Shown: one piece after another, positions 48,774 to 60,088 of the stretch
Numbering within the stretch: position 1 is the first letter of the stretch
How the letters are laid out: every line of letters starts with the position of its first letter
Assembly (NCBI GenBank): GCA_016617855.1
Contig: JAECUM010001865.1
Location: forward strand, 1 to 64,000
Length of the DNA stretch: 64,000 bases
From: Megalonaias nervosa
Lineage: Eukaryota > Mollusca > Bivalvia > Unionida > Unionidae
Direction of reading: 5' to 3'
Translations under genes and position numbers: made by a program
The notes under the pieces: generated by a model
The model's database searches: none
What the model was told of the DNA's origin: nothing
What the model saw: only the letters and a program-made list of their open reading frames with translations

Positions 48774-50134
48774 TTATTTGTAACAATTAATTTCAATGTA
48801 ACAAGGATCTAACTGAAGCAGTCTCTTTCAGCTGAATCCAATTAAACAACAGTGGTAATTAATACTGTAATAGAAAGCAGGTCTACTTTTAATTGACTGT
48901 ACCAATGCAACTTACACCTCAAGCTGGAAATAAAATATCAGTTTGCACTTAATTAGGATCTTGTGAAAATGCTCACTGTCATCACTATGATGTTTGCTAA
49001 ACACTTTTAATGTTTAAATGCTAGGGGGATATCACATTTATGATGATTACACTGAAAGTAAAACTGTAACATATTTCACTTTACAGTTGAGTGAGGTGTT
49101 GCATGCACATTTTCAATGGTTTTCATATAAACTGCCTTCAGCTGATTTCAGAAATGTTGAGTTTCAAATTGTTTCTAAAAATGGCTTCATTTAAATTATT
49201 GTATACAACATTTAAAAATTAGAGTAAATATTGAAACCACATGCAATCTTCCAAGTTGTTCACCTACCATACCAACTTTTGTATTTAATCTATTAGTATC
49301 TAGCAACCTATTTCTGCAATTAATACTTCTTAATTACTATCTAATACCATTATAATATTGTATGCAGAGTTTTCATTTAATATTTATTATATTATTTTCT
49401 TTCATTCCTATGATTATCTAAAAAAGGTTACTGTTAACAAGAAGAGAACTTGAAATAAATTTAAACTTGTTTCTCAGTCCTCTCTATCTCTTGGTGTGAT
49501 ACTTTTTCTGTACTTTTTATGATGATGTTTGCAAATAAATATTGTTTACAAGAATAAGATAAGACCAAGATTGCTATTTTACAAAAGTATCAAGAGAGGA
49601 ACAAGAGTAATGGCATGTAACAAAGCTGTAACCGAGGTTAATATGCATCAAATGTGTGATAAGAAAGGAATCTGGTTTGTCTGTTGCACAGAACTTTCTG
49701 TTGAATGGTTTGTTACACATTATTTTGTATAATAAGTGATGACATTGTTTGGTACAGGACAGAAAAGTCTTATATTGGGTAGCACATACAAGAAAGTTTT
49801 ATAATGTCATCAAGAAGGGTATGATAGAATCAGAACTAAAGGAAAAATGTGACTATCGAAGGGATAGGTAACTATTGCCTACAAAAGTAGGCTTTGTAAA
49901 TGAATACATATTCCATAAGGAGCAGAGTGATGAAACAAAGATGAATGGAAGAAATTAACACATGCTAAAAAAAAACAGACAACCCGACACTCGGGGATGC
50001 TCTTATTTTAGATTGGGCCTGTCCTGTATTCTAAGTGAGGTGCCCGTCAGGCTTGTTGAAAAACTTTTTTAATTTACCTGAGGAAACTTTGATCGCACTG
50101 ATGAAATGTATAATTGTATTTTCAAGATGTTGAC
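48774..50134. other. No feature seen
   Basis: AT-rich intergenic or first-intron sequence with no gene that I can support. Confidence 0.45.
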
Positions 50135-50364
50135 ATACCTGCCATAACACTGCGCAATCTAAATCAGATCACCACTGTCCTACATGAAATTGCGATCTGA
50201 TTTTAATCAGAGCACAATTGTCAGTAATCTTCAAAATAAACAAAAAAAAAAGAACAGAAAAAAGAAAAGAAAAAATGCACCACTTTCAGTATATGCCCTT
50301 TACATGAAGCATGTATAAACGGTAAACAGTCATGACTGGAGCTGATGTAAAACTATCCCTTGGG

Positions 50365-50459
50365 TAGACCAACAAGTAGATCTCTGCTTTTTTCTTTGTC
50401 TGACATTACCAGTAATGTCAGACCAAAACAACAAAAAGCAGAGATCTACTTGTTGGTCT
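50365..50459. mobile_element. 94-bp perfect-arm foldback element with 10-12-bp target duplication
   Basis: The arms AGACCAACAAGTAGATCTCT plus GCTTTTT and their exact inverse enclose an inner inverted pair TCTGACATTAC / GTAATGTCAGA. CTATCCCTTGGG occurs on both sides (50353-50364 and 50458-50469), while the paralogous repeat at 41.6 kb has a single related site. A partial match to the arm, AGACCAACAAGTAAGATCT, is at about 7377. Confidence 0.88.
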
Positions 50460-50597
50460 ATCCCTTGGGCAGTTTAAATAGCGGCAATTAAAGACAAAGA
50501 GGTCTGGTAAAAACCACCATTTCAAATGATGATGATGATGATGATGATGTTCGTCCTTCGGTCTTGAAGACGACCATGGCTTCAGATCTGGGCTGGT

Positions 50598-51142
50598 CTG
50601 TAAGTGCGCAGATGGCTGGTGAGGCCAATCTATGCTCTGAAGAGTCTACGGCAATGAGGACAGGGAATTGCCGGGGGCTGGATGGACTGAAGGTCGGCGC
50701 TGGCTCTGCTCTTCCTCTGCTGGCGTTTCTGCTTGGCCTCGTTGATCCAGTGCTCTTCAAATGCAGCTGCGCCCGAGTTGATCTGGTGATGCCAGGCAGC
50801 GTGGTCTTTGGCAAGCTGCTCCCAGCTGTCTGGGTCAATGCCACAGGACTTCATGGAGGCTTTAAGCGTGTCCTTGAACCATTTCTTTTGGCCTCCTCGG
50901 GAATGCTTGCCTTCAGCGAGTTCTCCATAGAACAGTCTCTTTGGGAGGTGCTCATCAGGCATATGGCAGACATGACCAGCCCAGCGGAGTTGTGACCTTC
51001 TGAGCATGGCATAGACGCTTGTCATCTCTGCTCTCTGGAGGACTTCTGTGTCAGGAGTCTTGTCCTGCCATTTGATGTGGAGAAGTTTTCTGAGGCAGCG
51101 CATGTGGAAGGAGTTCAGCTGTTTTGCATGGCGACTGTACAC
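50598..51142 (-). pseudogene. LINE C-terminal domain (continuation of the RT after a frameshift)
   Basis: Encodes [20 protein letters not shown], then LRWAGHVCHMPDEHLPKRLF, GELAEGKHSRGGQKKWFKD, and a CPHCRRLF zinc-finger start. A TAG at 50630-50632 interrupts the finger; its second half (IGLTSHLRTY) follows in the same frame. This is the usual C-terminus after RT in this kind of LINE. One lost base separates it from the RT frame. Confidence 0.88.
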
Positions 51143-52563
51143 CGTCCATGTCTACAGGCGTACAAGAGGGAGGGCAGTACTACTGCGCGGTACACCTTGA
51201 GTTTGGTTGGCAGGCTGATTCCTCTTCTGTTCCACACAGTATTGTGAAGTCTGCCGAAGGCTGCACTTGCATGAGCAATCCTGAGAGTGACCTCTTCATC
51301 GATGGAGACTGTGCACGACAAGGTGCTGCCAAGGTAGATGAACTTGTCAGCAACAGCGAGCTTCTGGCCATCGACGGTAATGCTGGGTTCGGTGTAGGGG
51401 ACTGAGGGTGCAGGCTGGTACATGATTTCAGTCTTCTTCGTACTTACTGTGAGTCCGAAGTCTGTGCAGGCTTTGGAGAACCGATCCATACTTTCTTGCA
51501 TGTCAGACTGAGTACCATTCAAAGCACAGTCGTCAGCAAAGAGGAAGTCGCGGATGGTGTCTTCTTGGACTTTGGTCTTAGGCTGCAGTCTTCTCAGGTT
51601 GAAGATGTTCCCATCAGTCCTGAACCGGATGTCGATGCCAATGTCACCCTCACGGAAAGCATCGGTCAGCATCGCTGTGAACATCATGCTGAACAGGGTC
51701 GGGGCAAGAACGCAACCCTGCTTGACACCGTTTGTCACTGGAAAGGGCAGGGAGAACTCTCCATCATCCTGTACTCTGGCGAGCATGCCATTGTGGAACA
51801 GTCTGACCATGGTGATGAACTTCTCAGGGCATCCGAACTTTGCCATGATCCTCCACAGACCTTCACGACTCACAGTGTCAAAAGCCTTTGTGAGGTCCAC
51901 AAAAGTGGTGTAGAGGCTGACGTTCTGCTCTTGGCATTTCTCCTGGAGTTGCCTGGTTGCGAAGATCATGTCCACGGTGCCCCGATCCTGCCTGAAGCTG
52001 CACTGACTCTCTGGTAGCAAGCCTTGCTCCAAGTGGACGGTCAGTCGATTTAGCAGAATTCTGGCCAGTATTTTCCCTGCGATGGATAATAGGGAGATGC
52101 CACGGTGGTTGTCGCATGCTTGACGGTTCCCCTTCCGCTTGTAGAGGTGGACAATAGAGGCGTCTTTGAACTCCTGTGGAATCTTCTCCTGGTTCCACAC
52201 AGACTGGAAGAGGTCAGTAAGCTTCTGCGTCAGTCGGGGACTACCAGCTGCGTAGACTTCTGCTGGGATGGAGTCAGAACCCGGGGCTTTGCCACTGGAT
52301 AGACTTTTAATTACCTTCTCTACTTCTGTGAAACTTGGCGAATCCAAGAGGGAAGCGTTGGTTGGGACCTGGGGCAGGCGAGCGATGGCTTCAGCGTTGA
52401 TGGAGGAAGGACGGTTGAGGACACTGCTGAAGTGTTCTACCCAGCGCTTGAGAATCTCTTCCTTATCAGTGATCAGCGTGTTCCCATCTGCACTGAGGAG
52501 GGGGGAAGATCCTGATTTAGTGGGACCGTAGATTGTCTTGAGCGCCTCGTAGAACCTCTTCAT
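51115..52563 (-). pseudogene. LINE reverse transcriptase (frameshifted)
   Basis: A 482-codon frame with RT motifs in order: [18 protein letters not shown] (about residues 88-104), [18 protein letters not shown] (151-168), FVDLTKAFD with the first catalytic Asp (221-229), [14 protein letters not shown] (279-292), FLFADDCAL with the catalytic Asp pair (340-348), and YLGSTLS in the thumb. The frame breaks at about 51150, where the downstream C-terminal domain continues in another frame. The catalytic residues look intact, but the endonuclease is missing. The minus-strand shadow frame at 51878-52198 is not a gene. Confidence 0.93.
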
Positions 52564-53300
52564 GTCATTGCGGTCTGGGGTGTGGTGTATGGGGTGTTCA
52601 GGGAGGGATAGTACCTCTGGCGGGGTAGCAGTCGTACTCCCATGGGGTAGCTAGTCCACCTTTGGTCCCCACCTGTCACTCAACTTTCACCTGTGGCTCC
52701 CAGTAGCTGTAGCATGCGCAGTGGTCACACCACGGGCAACGGCTTCGACTGGCCGGCTAAACCAGGTTGATGGTAGCTGTCGGGTCTCAAACCCTCGGTG
52801 ATCTAGGTTTGTCTACCTAAGCATGTGAAGACTGGACCCGACATTTCACATATTACTTAAGTGGCTGACAATAACTAGTGAGATGTGTTTGAAGGCTGCA
52901 GTGGGTGAGCAAACTGTGCTAATTTGCAAAGTTATGGTCAGGCAGTGGAATAACCCATTATAGGTATATCAAAGAGATGATAGATGCATGTACAAGAACA
53001 AAAGTTATTACAAATTATTGCCTTGAATGAGAATGTTTAAGCCATATGTATCATATTTTTGACAAGTTTGTGAAAAGAGGCAACATTTCTTTGAAGTTGG
53101 ATTTACTGCATACATAAAATGCAAAGCATGATCATTTCAGTTGTCGGAATAGTGTTCAAGTGTAATTCATTTTTTAAGCCAATTTCCAAAGCAATTAGCT
53201 ATCAGCAACAAAACTAAACTTCAGAACTCTTAGTTGACAGAGTTTTACTTTGTGAAGCACGCCAGCATAGCGATGAACACTAATGACACTTGCATTACAT

Positions 53301-54091
53301 TCAAATCACTTTGAACCCTGTTGAATTTATATTGAAATTGTAGCTATTGCAACATTGTGGGACAATATTAAATAAGGGGAAATTTTGGGCATGTGGAAAT
53401 TGGAGTCCAGGCTTGTGAAATTTCAGGCAGGGCTTGTGAGTTTATTTAAGCCACCAGCCCGGGGCCTGTGACTAAAACAAATTTTCTTTGAGCACTGACA
53501 TAACCATAAATAATAAAGGAGGCAATGATGAAATATAAATACATCCGTAAGTATGAAAACTGTAACTGCTGAGTAAGGCAAAATGAGTTTCAGTTGTTAA
53601 ACATTTAAAAGTTATGGTTCATCAACTAGATATAACAGACCTAGATGTTTGCACTGTTCTTTCAAAGCTGAAATACTATTTCAGTAACATTGAAACCGAA
53701 GAAACATTTAAGATGCATTATGATACCAACTGTGCAACATCTAATGTTATTTGATAATATGTAAAAAAAAAAATAGTTGGACACACCAATCAGCAAATAT
53801 TTAAATGCATAAGCATGGTCTTTACATAAATAACTTTATCAATTCATCTTTTTAATCTCGATTTGCTTCTATAATTTACATGACTTTTCATTTAGGCAAT
53901 TGATATTATTATTTCAGAAATGGGATGTCTGATAAAAATGATATATTGGATTTACAGTCTGGATACTATCTATCCAATAGGTGTCATTCTAAGATTATAT
54001 ATGAACTTGACTGACAAACTGATTTGGTCACTGCTATTGTTACTGATGTGTTGGGATGAACCCACTTTAAAGTATTTTGCCTACAATGTTT
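53301..54091. other. No feature seen
   Basis: AT-rich with one long A-run at about 53763. No gene or element that I can support. Confidence 0.45.
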
Positions 54092-54280
54092 TGGGGTATT
54101 TGCTTGAATGAAATGGAAGCTGGGAATGCCAAAAATAGGTTCAAAGGATGGTAAATATCTTGAATGAAACGACTTTATTCAATATTGGTAAATTTTTATT
54201 TGTTTCATTAAAGAACTTCAACTTAATGCAATTTTGGTATTCCCAGCTTCCATCGCATTCCAGCCAAACGAATTATAGGC
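54092..54280. mobile_element. ~185-bp TIR element, copy 1
   Basis: Left end GAATGAAATGGAAGCTGGGAATGCCAAAA. The right end, inverted, is TTGGCTGGAATGCGATGGAA plus GCTGGGAATACCAAAAT. About 36 bp of inverted terminus with few mismatches. The same termini recur at 56078-56270, where they form the centre of a larger palindrome. Confidence 0.82.
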
Positions 54281-54319
54281 CAGTGGAACTTAAAAAACAC
54301 ATTTTGCTTCTGTCAGAAT

Positions 54320-54533
54320 CAGAGGCATAGTGAAGACATATGGCGCCCATGGCAAGAACTAAAATTGCACCCCTATCAAAGTGGCGCCCACCCCACGACA
54401 AGAACTAAATTTGCGCCTCTATCAAAGCTTTGACAGTATAAAAAACTATGTTCTGCTCACCAATTTTGCACCCCCCCTTCAAGTGGCACCCATGGCACGT
54501 GCGGTGTCCTGCCACACCCTCGCTATGCCTCTG
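54320..54533. mobile_element. hAT-like MITE, 214 bp, with 8-bp target duplication
   Basis: Termini CAGAGGCATAGTGAAGAC and (inverted) CAGAGGCATAGCGAGGGTG, the CAGRGGC-TAGC type seen in hAT elements. Both sides are flanked by the identical 8-mer GTCAGAAT (54312-54319 and 54534-54541); an 8-bp duplication is characteristic of hAT transposases. It interrupts sequence related to the palindrome's right arm, so it is younger than that repeat. Confidence 0.9.
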
Positions 54534-54807
54534 GTCAGAATCTGACTAAAACAATATGATTTAGTCTGTAGAAAAGCATCAGAAACGCTTAATCACGTGT
54601 ATTTGGATGCAAATTTTTTATCTGGGACGCAAAAATTCACCTATGCAGGAGTCCTCCATACACATGCAATAGCTGAACAGCAAATGCAACAGCTTGCCAG
54701 TCCTGCTTTAACCATCTGCTGAGTGGGAAATTATGTTGATCACTGGATAATTTAGCTGTGCTGATATTTACAATGAGAGAATTCAGTGGCTGAAAGACCC
54801 CCAGATG

Positions 54808-55057
54808 TTGTTGTTGTTGTTGTAGGGTTTAACACCATTTTTCAGCAAACGACAGGCTATACATGGCGCCATTATTAATGGTGGAGGAAGAACCCGGAAA
54901 AACCCTGGAAAGGACCACCAACCCACGAGAAGCTACTGGCAAGCTTTCTCACATACCCACATTGGTCGAATCCAAGACTCGAACCTATGCAAACAGGTGA
55001 GATGGCAGTGATCTGTAATGGATAGCACTTTAGACCACTCGACCACTCCGGGAGCCA
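54808..55057 (-). mobile_element. tRNA-derived SINE family 1, copy 3
   Basis: On the minus strand: head CCCGGAGTGGTCGAGTGGTC, GGTTCGAGTCTTGG B box, body AGCTTCTCGTGGGTTGGTGG, and (AAC)n tail seen as TTG repeats at 54808. Highly similar to the 24.3-kb copy. Confidence 0.92.
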
Positions 55058-55235
55058 CAGAAAGAGTACATCAGAAGAACAGGATGCAATGGCTGGGAGG
55101 CAAGTTCAAACTGAATTCAGGAGCAGAAAGGCCCAGAGATGTACATGTGGTCATTATAACTTTAGCTTTCATTATCTTGTTTGTTTCCAAGAGTAGCCAA
55201 ATAAGTAGTACATGTGATCTCCAAATCAAGATACA

Positions 55236-55466
55236 ATGAGACTTCGACAAAATGCCGTTGCAAATTTGGATAAGTATTTGGCGGTTAAACGACAAATTGA
55301 CAAAGATTGTAATGAGATTCAGAAGAGTGCTGAAGTTGCTGGAACTGATAGTTCGCATGGAACAGTAGCCAGATGTAAGGAAGTGTGTGATGCCTAGCTT
55401 GGTGCATTGAGTAAGACCTTTCCTTGGCCTGACATAATTCAATTTCACTTTCATGGACAAACATGA
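55236..55466 (+). pseudogene. Small unidentified coding-like frame with one internal stop
   Basis: An ATG opens 53 codons (start MRLRQNAVANLDKYLAVKRQ, then IDKDCNEIQKS and TVARCKEVCDA). A TAG at 55395-55397 follows, after which the same frame stays open for 22 more codons (LGALSKTFPWPDIIQFHFHG) to a TGA. The amino-acid makeup is protein-like (helix-forming, charged), but I recognise no family. It could be a decayed transposon gene fragment or chance. Confidence 0.35.
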
Positions 55467-55744
55467 GCTTTATGTCAGTGGTGTAAAGAATTTAGAACAT
55501 TAAATTCATTGGCAACCACTGGTTCTTCTCATCTGGAAGTTCAGCCACTTTGGGTATGCCCAATATGCTTCTGAGAGGGGACTGCAACTTTTGCTGGTGG
55601 GACTCCAATATTTCCCAAAATCCTAGCTAGACCTCTGGAGGCGCGTTACACAGTAAGGCTAAGCGATCAGTCTGTTTCCCTGTTTACATCGGGAGCTTCT
55701 GCTTGCGTTAAAACACCAATAATTCAACAATATTCAGATAAATA

Positions 55745-56745
55745 GGTTAGAAATTATAAATGAATGAATGAAATGACTAAGTTTTCTGCATTTTTTTATA
55801 TCACTGATTAGTCCTACTTGTAAGACCTCGACATTGATATTTATGTTTTGGGAGTCTTGTTCCTGCCTAAATAATGGCGCTATGTAGCATGTTTTGATGT
55901 TGACTAACATTACAACTAAAGTCAAATTTTCAGGAATATTTCACACAACTGGCAACCAACAACGATGCTTTTCTACAATGTTTTAATCAGGCTTTACTTA
56001 CTCTGATGTCTTTTTTCTAATAAATTCAAATGCTCGCAAAAGAAATGGACCTCTTTTCAAATTTCGTTGGCCTACATTTCAGTTGGCAGGAATGCGATGG
56101 AAACTGGGAATGCCAAAATCAGGTTAAGTTAAGTATACTTCTTTAACAAAATGAATAAAAATATAATAATATTAAAGAAAATGTTTAGACAGCTTTGTTT
56201 CGTTCAAGATTCTTATCATCCTTTTAACCAATTTTGGTATTTCCAGCTTACATCGCATTCCAGCCAAGTGAAAAGTACGTCAACAGAACTTGAAAACATG
56301 TCCATTTGCTTGTGTGGGAATTTGAATTTAGTAGGAAAAAACATCAGAGTAAGTAAAGTCTGACTAAAACATTGTAGAAAAGCGTCGTTGTTGGTTGCCA
56401 GTTGTGTGAAATATTCCTGAAAATTTGACTAAAACATTATAACTTTAATTGTAGAAAAACGCTGATATGGGCTGCCAAGTGTGTGAGATATTCCTGAAAA
56501 TTTGACTTGTCGTTCCAATGTTAAATGACATCGGAACACACTATACTGTGTCGTTATTTGGGCAGTAAGACCTAGACTCCCCAAACATAAATATCAGCGT
56601 CGAAGTCTACATGTACGACTAGTCTGACTATACCAACCCACTTGTTTATACCCTCCTACTGATTTCAATAATGGAAACCTTTAATGTGATAAAAAAATGC
56701 AAGGAACTTAGTCAATTCATTCATTGATTTATACTTTCTAACCTG
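55745..56745. repeat. ~1-kb imperfect palindrome (foldback), centre near 56180
   Basis: The left arm 55745-56130 matches the inverse of the right arm 56225-56745. Matched words run outward from the centre: ATGCGATGGAAACTGGGAAT, AATATTTCACACAACTGGCA, ACCAACAACGATGCTTTTCT, AGTCAAATTTTCAGGAATAT, GATATTTATGTTTTGGGAGTC, TTAGAAATTATAAATGAATG. The right arm has an extra internal duplication of the GAATATT-TCACAC module. The inner ~190 bp (56078-56270) is a second copy of the TIR element at 54092-54280. Confidence 0.88.
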
Positions 56746-59719
56746 ACTGTGGGTAGAATGGCCCAAACACCGTTATTGTCTGCACGTTTCAGGCTTAACG
56801 GAAGTTTTCAATATAATGGACGTGCTTGAAATCCATTTCCAGTTCCTGGACAAGTCCATTTTCAGCAAAGAGGTGTGTGTACAACTACAGATGTACATAT
56901 ATATATGTCGTCTGCTTCCAATATTTACAATGTCGAATCAAGCAAAGAAAAAGAATGACAACAACAAATTTGCCTTTGACGTGGATTTAACAAGCGGTTT
57001 AAACTTCTGTGTTCATGTGTGCAAAGGGACACAATTCCAAACTTTCAACGTTATGGTAATGTACGAATTTATCCGGTAGTCACCAAATAGGATGAACTAC
57101 ATCATTATGTTGTCTGATGGAAATAAACTAGCCCCTAGTGTACGCAATATGGCGCCGTGTTAGTATGGAAAGTCAGTTAAGCATGAAAGGTGCAAGGGGA
57201 TGCCATTATTAGTGCCATTTTGGTCATAGTCTGGTTAGAAATTAAAAATCAATGATTCAACTGACTTAGTTCTGTGCACTTTTTATCACACTAAACGTTT
57301 TCGTTACTGAAATCGGTAAGGAGGTAGAAACAAAAGGGGATGAATAGTCAGACTATAATCACTGATGCTTTCGTTTTCAAAATCAGTAGAGGGGTACAAA
57401 CAAACGTGAGGGTATGCGAATACTACAGTCTTATGTATTCATTGGTCGATGTGCAGATGGTCTTCTCTACAGCGGGTACACTACAGCCATGCGAAGAATC
57501 TCGATTTCGAGGTCTCTCCAGACGGATACACACGATCTCTCATAAGTCTCGAAAAATGGGAGTGTATGCTCAGATGTAAGGTTGTTGTTTTAGACTACCT
57601 TGTCTTCGCTGCTGCACGATATAACATGCTGAATTTTAATCTCAGGCATCGTTTTCTCTCGATTCAGACGTAATATAAAACTCTGTAAACTCAGAAATTA
57701 CATTTGTTTGCATAACCATTGGTTAACAGGTACAGGACGGAAGTGCATATGATTTTCGCGGACCTGCCGTAACGAATGTACGATCAAACATTGATTGGCC
57801 AATAAACCAAGAATATTATATCTGTCATATTCCTTGATTCCTTGATTCTGTATTTGTCTGTTTATGAACGTTACATATAAAGTGATGGTTATATGTTTAT
57901 ACAGGTGTGCCGGTTTACCGCGGTATTTTTTTTCTCTTGTCTTAGGTACCACACTACTCTTTCACTAAAGCTGTATTTCGGTAGTTTCCGTCAGTAATGA
58001 ATGTACGGAAATTCCCGAGTAATCTTGTTGCAAATTATTTGATATTAACTGCGTTTTCATTTATCATCACAAAATAATATAAATTCAAAAAAATTATTGT
58101 CTTTTTTACAAAACAGTTGTACTTGTGGCAAATTATTTTTGAATATTACAATCATAACTATAATTATATTTATGGTTCCTTATTCACGTTTTTCACACCT
58201 GACAGCCAAATGCGATGTAAACGATTTTGGAAACTATCGGATTAAAAAAAAACAAACAAACTATGTATTTTTTTTTAGTTATTTACTAGCGTATGTTAAT
58301 GTGTAAAGCATGTGTATTTCTTTACACGACTGCGACTCATCCTTAGATTTGCAGCAGTTTCTTTTCCTGTTTGAATTTTATCGTTTGTTGAGTGTTTTAT
58401 GATTAATGACCCTCTGTGCTAAATATCTTGTCCGGGTATTGGTATCCCACTCAAAGTTTCCTTGTCTATTATAATTTGTGCAACAATTAACATAAACATA
58501 CCAAATTCATCAGCTATAAGCTACTGACAATTTAATTTTCCAAGAGGGTGGGGAGGGATCTGCTATTTTCTGTTGAGCTGAAACACTTTGTTTTCTTTAA
58601 ATCTCAAATTAATTAAATCTTTTGCAAATAATATAATAAATATAATATGGTGAAATTTTGCTATAAATCAGAGCATGCTTTTTTTCACCTATTGACAGAC
58701 GAAAATTTAACAAAAAGTGTCAGACCCCGGTCCAAGAGCATTGAATTTATGATGAATAATATAATTGTGGTATACCGAGGTACGCATCGCGGTATATTCA
58801 GAAATACCGCGGTAAAATTTGTTAGTGGAACCCAGTTCAATAGTAATATGCGTTAGACTGAAACATGAGCCATAGGCTGGCATTAAGCGTCAATATGGCC
58901 CCATATGGGAAATGTAACGTTAAAAATATCTAAAGGTTCAGCATCACTCTGGCCGATATAGGAAATGTAATGTTAACTTTTGAAGAGCTATAGCCTATTT
59001 TTATGCTAAAAAAAATGTGTGGCCCCTTATGGGAAATAAAATATTACATGTTTCTGATTACTATGCAGCACACTTTTTTGAATAATGTCCAACACACCAT
59101 TTTTTTTGATATTCTTTCCAGCACCTACTTTTTGATTCCTATCTAACAAAAACGGTAGGAGTACTTATACACACGCTATGCTTACACTTGGAAACATACT
59201 GTGACACAAGAGTAAGTAGTATTTATAACACACTATACCCACTCCACACACATGCGATCATAAACAAGGAAAGGTAAGGGGTACTAAGTTTTAGTTGTAG
59301 ACAAACACATATAAATCGACAATGATTTTATGCAGTATCTCTCTTTTCTAGAGACCTTGGTGGCCCTGAAAAGTACCGTTAGGTTTGTCCTGGATTACTG
59401 ATGCTTATCGATATCCAGGACAACTCCACATTTCGGGGAGGGCTCGGTATCAAGGATATATATGTATCTAATTACCGCCGCAGGTGCTCCACGTGACCTT
59501 AATTTTTAAAAAAAGCAATAATCTGAAGGGAAAAAAAATCATATCTCATTATAGTATGACAAACACAATCCTGTGTCAGAACGGATCATGAGAGTAATCT
59601 GAAAAGTAATTGTGTCACTCGCTTTTTCCTTTATGTTATTGCTTTCTTTTTTTCAACATCAAACTCGCGTCGAACACCTGTGAACCGTCTTACGGAGACA
59701 GTTAGCCTAAAATCCCTCT
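56746..59719. other. No gene supported; partial copy of the palindrome arm
   Basis: Bases about 57235-57430 repeat a piece of the palindrome arm (GGTTAGAAATTAAAAATCAATGATTCAACTGACTTAGTTCT). Short open frames at 56816-57079 and 57340-57673 have no recognisable product. A G+C-rich palindromic motif TACCGCGGTA-like occurs at about 57917 and 58793-58812. Nothing else I can support. Confidence 0.4.
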
Positions 59720-59953
59720 TTAGGTGCTCCTTTTCTTCTCCTCCACCCACGCTACCTTTATCTTCGCCACTTCATCGGCTATCACTTCTTTGATGAGCCC
59801 TTTAGGTGAATTTAAGGAACTCATCTCCATCTTTAAGTGTATGAGGTATGGTTCAATCTTTAATTCTTCATCTTCATCCAAGAGGTGTTGTACTCTGTCC
59901 AAGAGACTTATAACTTTGGTAAGGTTGCCGACTTTGCGGTGCTGGCTAGCCAT
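59720..59953 (-). CDS. Unidentified 77-aa charged helical protein
   Basis: Starts MASQHRKVGNLTKVISLLDR and continues with a charged, heptad-like stretch (VQHLLDEDEELKIEPYLIHL) to a basic/acidic end EEKKRST. The composition suggests an all-helical small protein. No family recognised. It is the leftmost of a run of compact ORFs in the 59.7-64 kb block, which looks virus- or Polinton-like; membership is inferred from proximity and style. Could be a chance frame. Confidence 0.4.
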   Translation of the reverse strand: MASQHRKVGNLTKVISLLDRVQHLLDEDEELKIEPYLIHLKMEMSSLNSPKGLIKEVIADEVAKIKVAWVEEKKRST

Positions 59954-60088
59954 TCTTCTTTTACACAGGATCGACGATGAATGACGAAACTAACTGACTG
60001 ATATCTTGAATTATGGACGTATATCGACCATTCAGCCATGAACGTCCGTACCCCGAATGCGTGCATAGCACGATATTCGGGGATTAAA

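Larger units (their letters stand above)
50525..52841 (-). mobile_element. Non-LTR retrotransposon (LINE), internally deleted, with exact ends
   Basis: The ends are fixed by a 7-bp duplication, CATTTCA (50518-50524 and 52842-52848), with the single-copy site at 41679-41685. On the minus strand the order is a ~275-bp GC-rich 5' leader, the RT frame, a C-terminal domain, and a 3' tail of (CAT)n trinucleotides instead of poly(A). The leader joins directly to the RT region and the APE endonuclease is missing, so the copy could not move by itself. Confidence 0.9.
50135..53300 (+). repeat. Dispersed repeat R, copy 2 (interrupted by two insertions)
   Basis: Colinear with 41391-42200 but split by a 94-bp foldback element (50365-50459) and a 2.3-kb LINE (50525-52841). 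After the LINE the match resumes: CATTTCACATATTACTTAAG, GGCTGACA-TA-C, AAAAGTTATTACAAATTATTGCC, CAACATTTCTTTGAAGT and AAGCATGATCATTTCAGTTG. Confidence 0.82.

Noticed and set aside
50564..52531. Long plus-strand frames
   Set aside because: Antisense of the LINE RT; no motif of their own.
56816..57079. Possible plus-strand exon (MDVLEIHFQF... then GTGTGT)
   Set aside because: No recognisable homology, no acceptor-donor pair in phase with a neighbour, and it adjoins a repeat arm.
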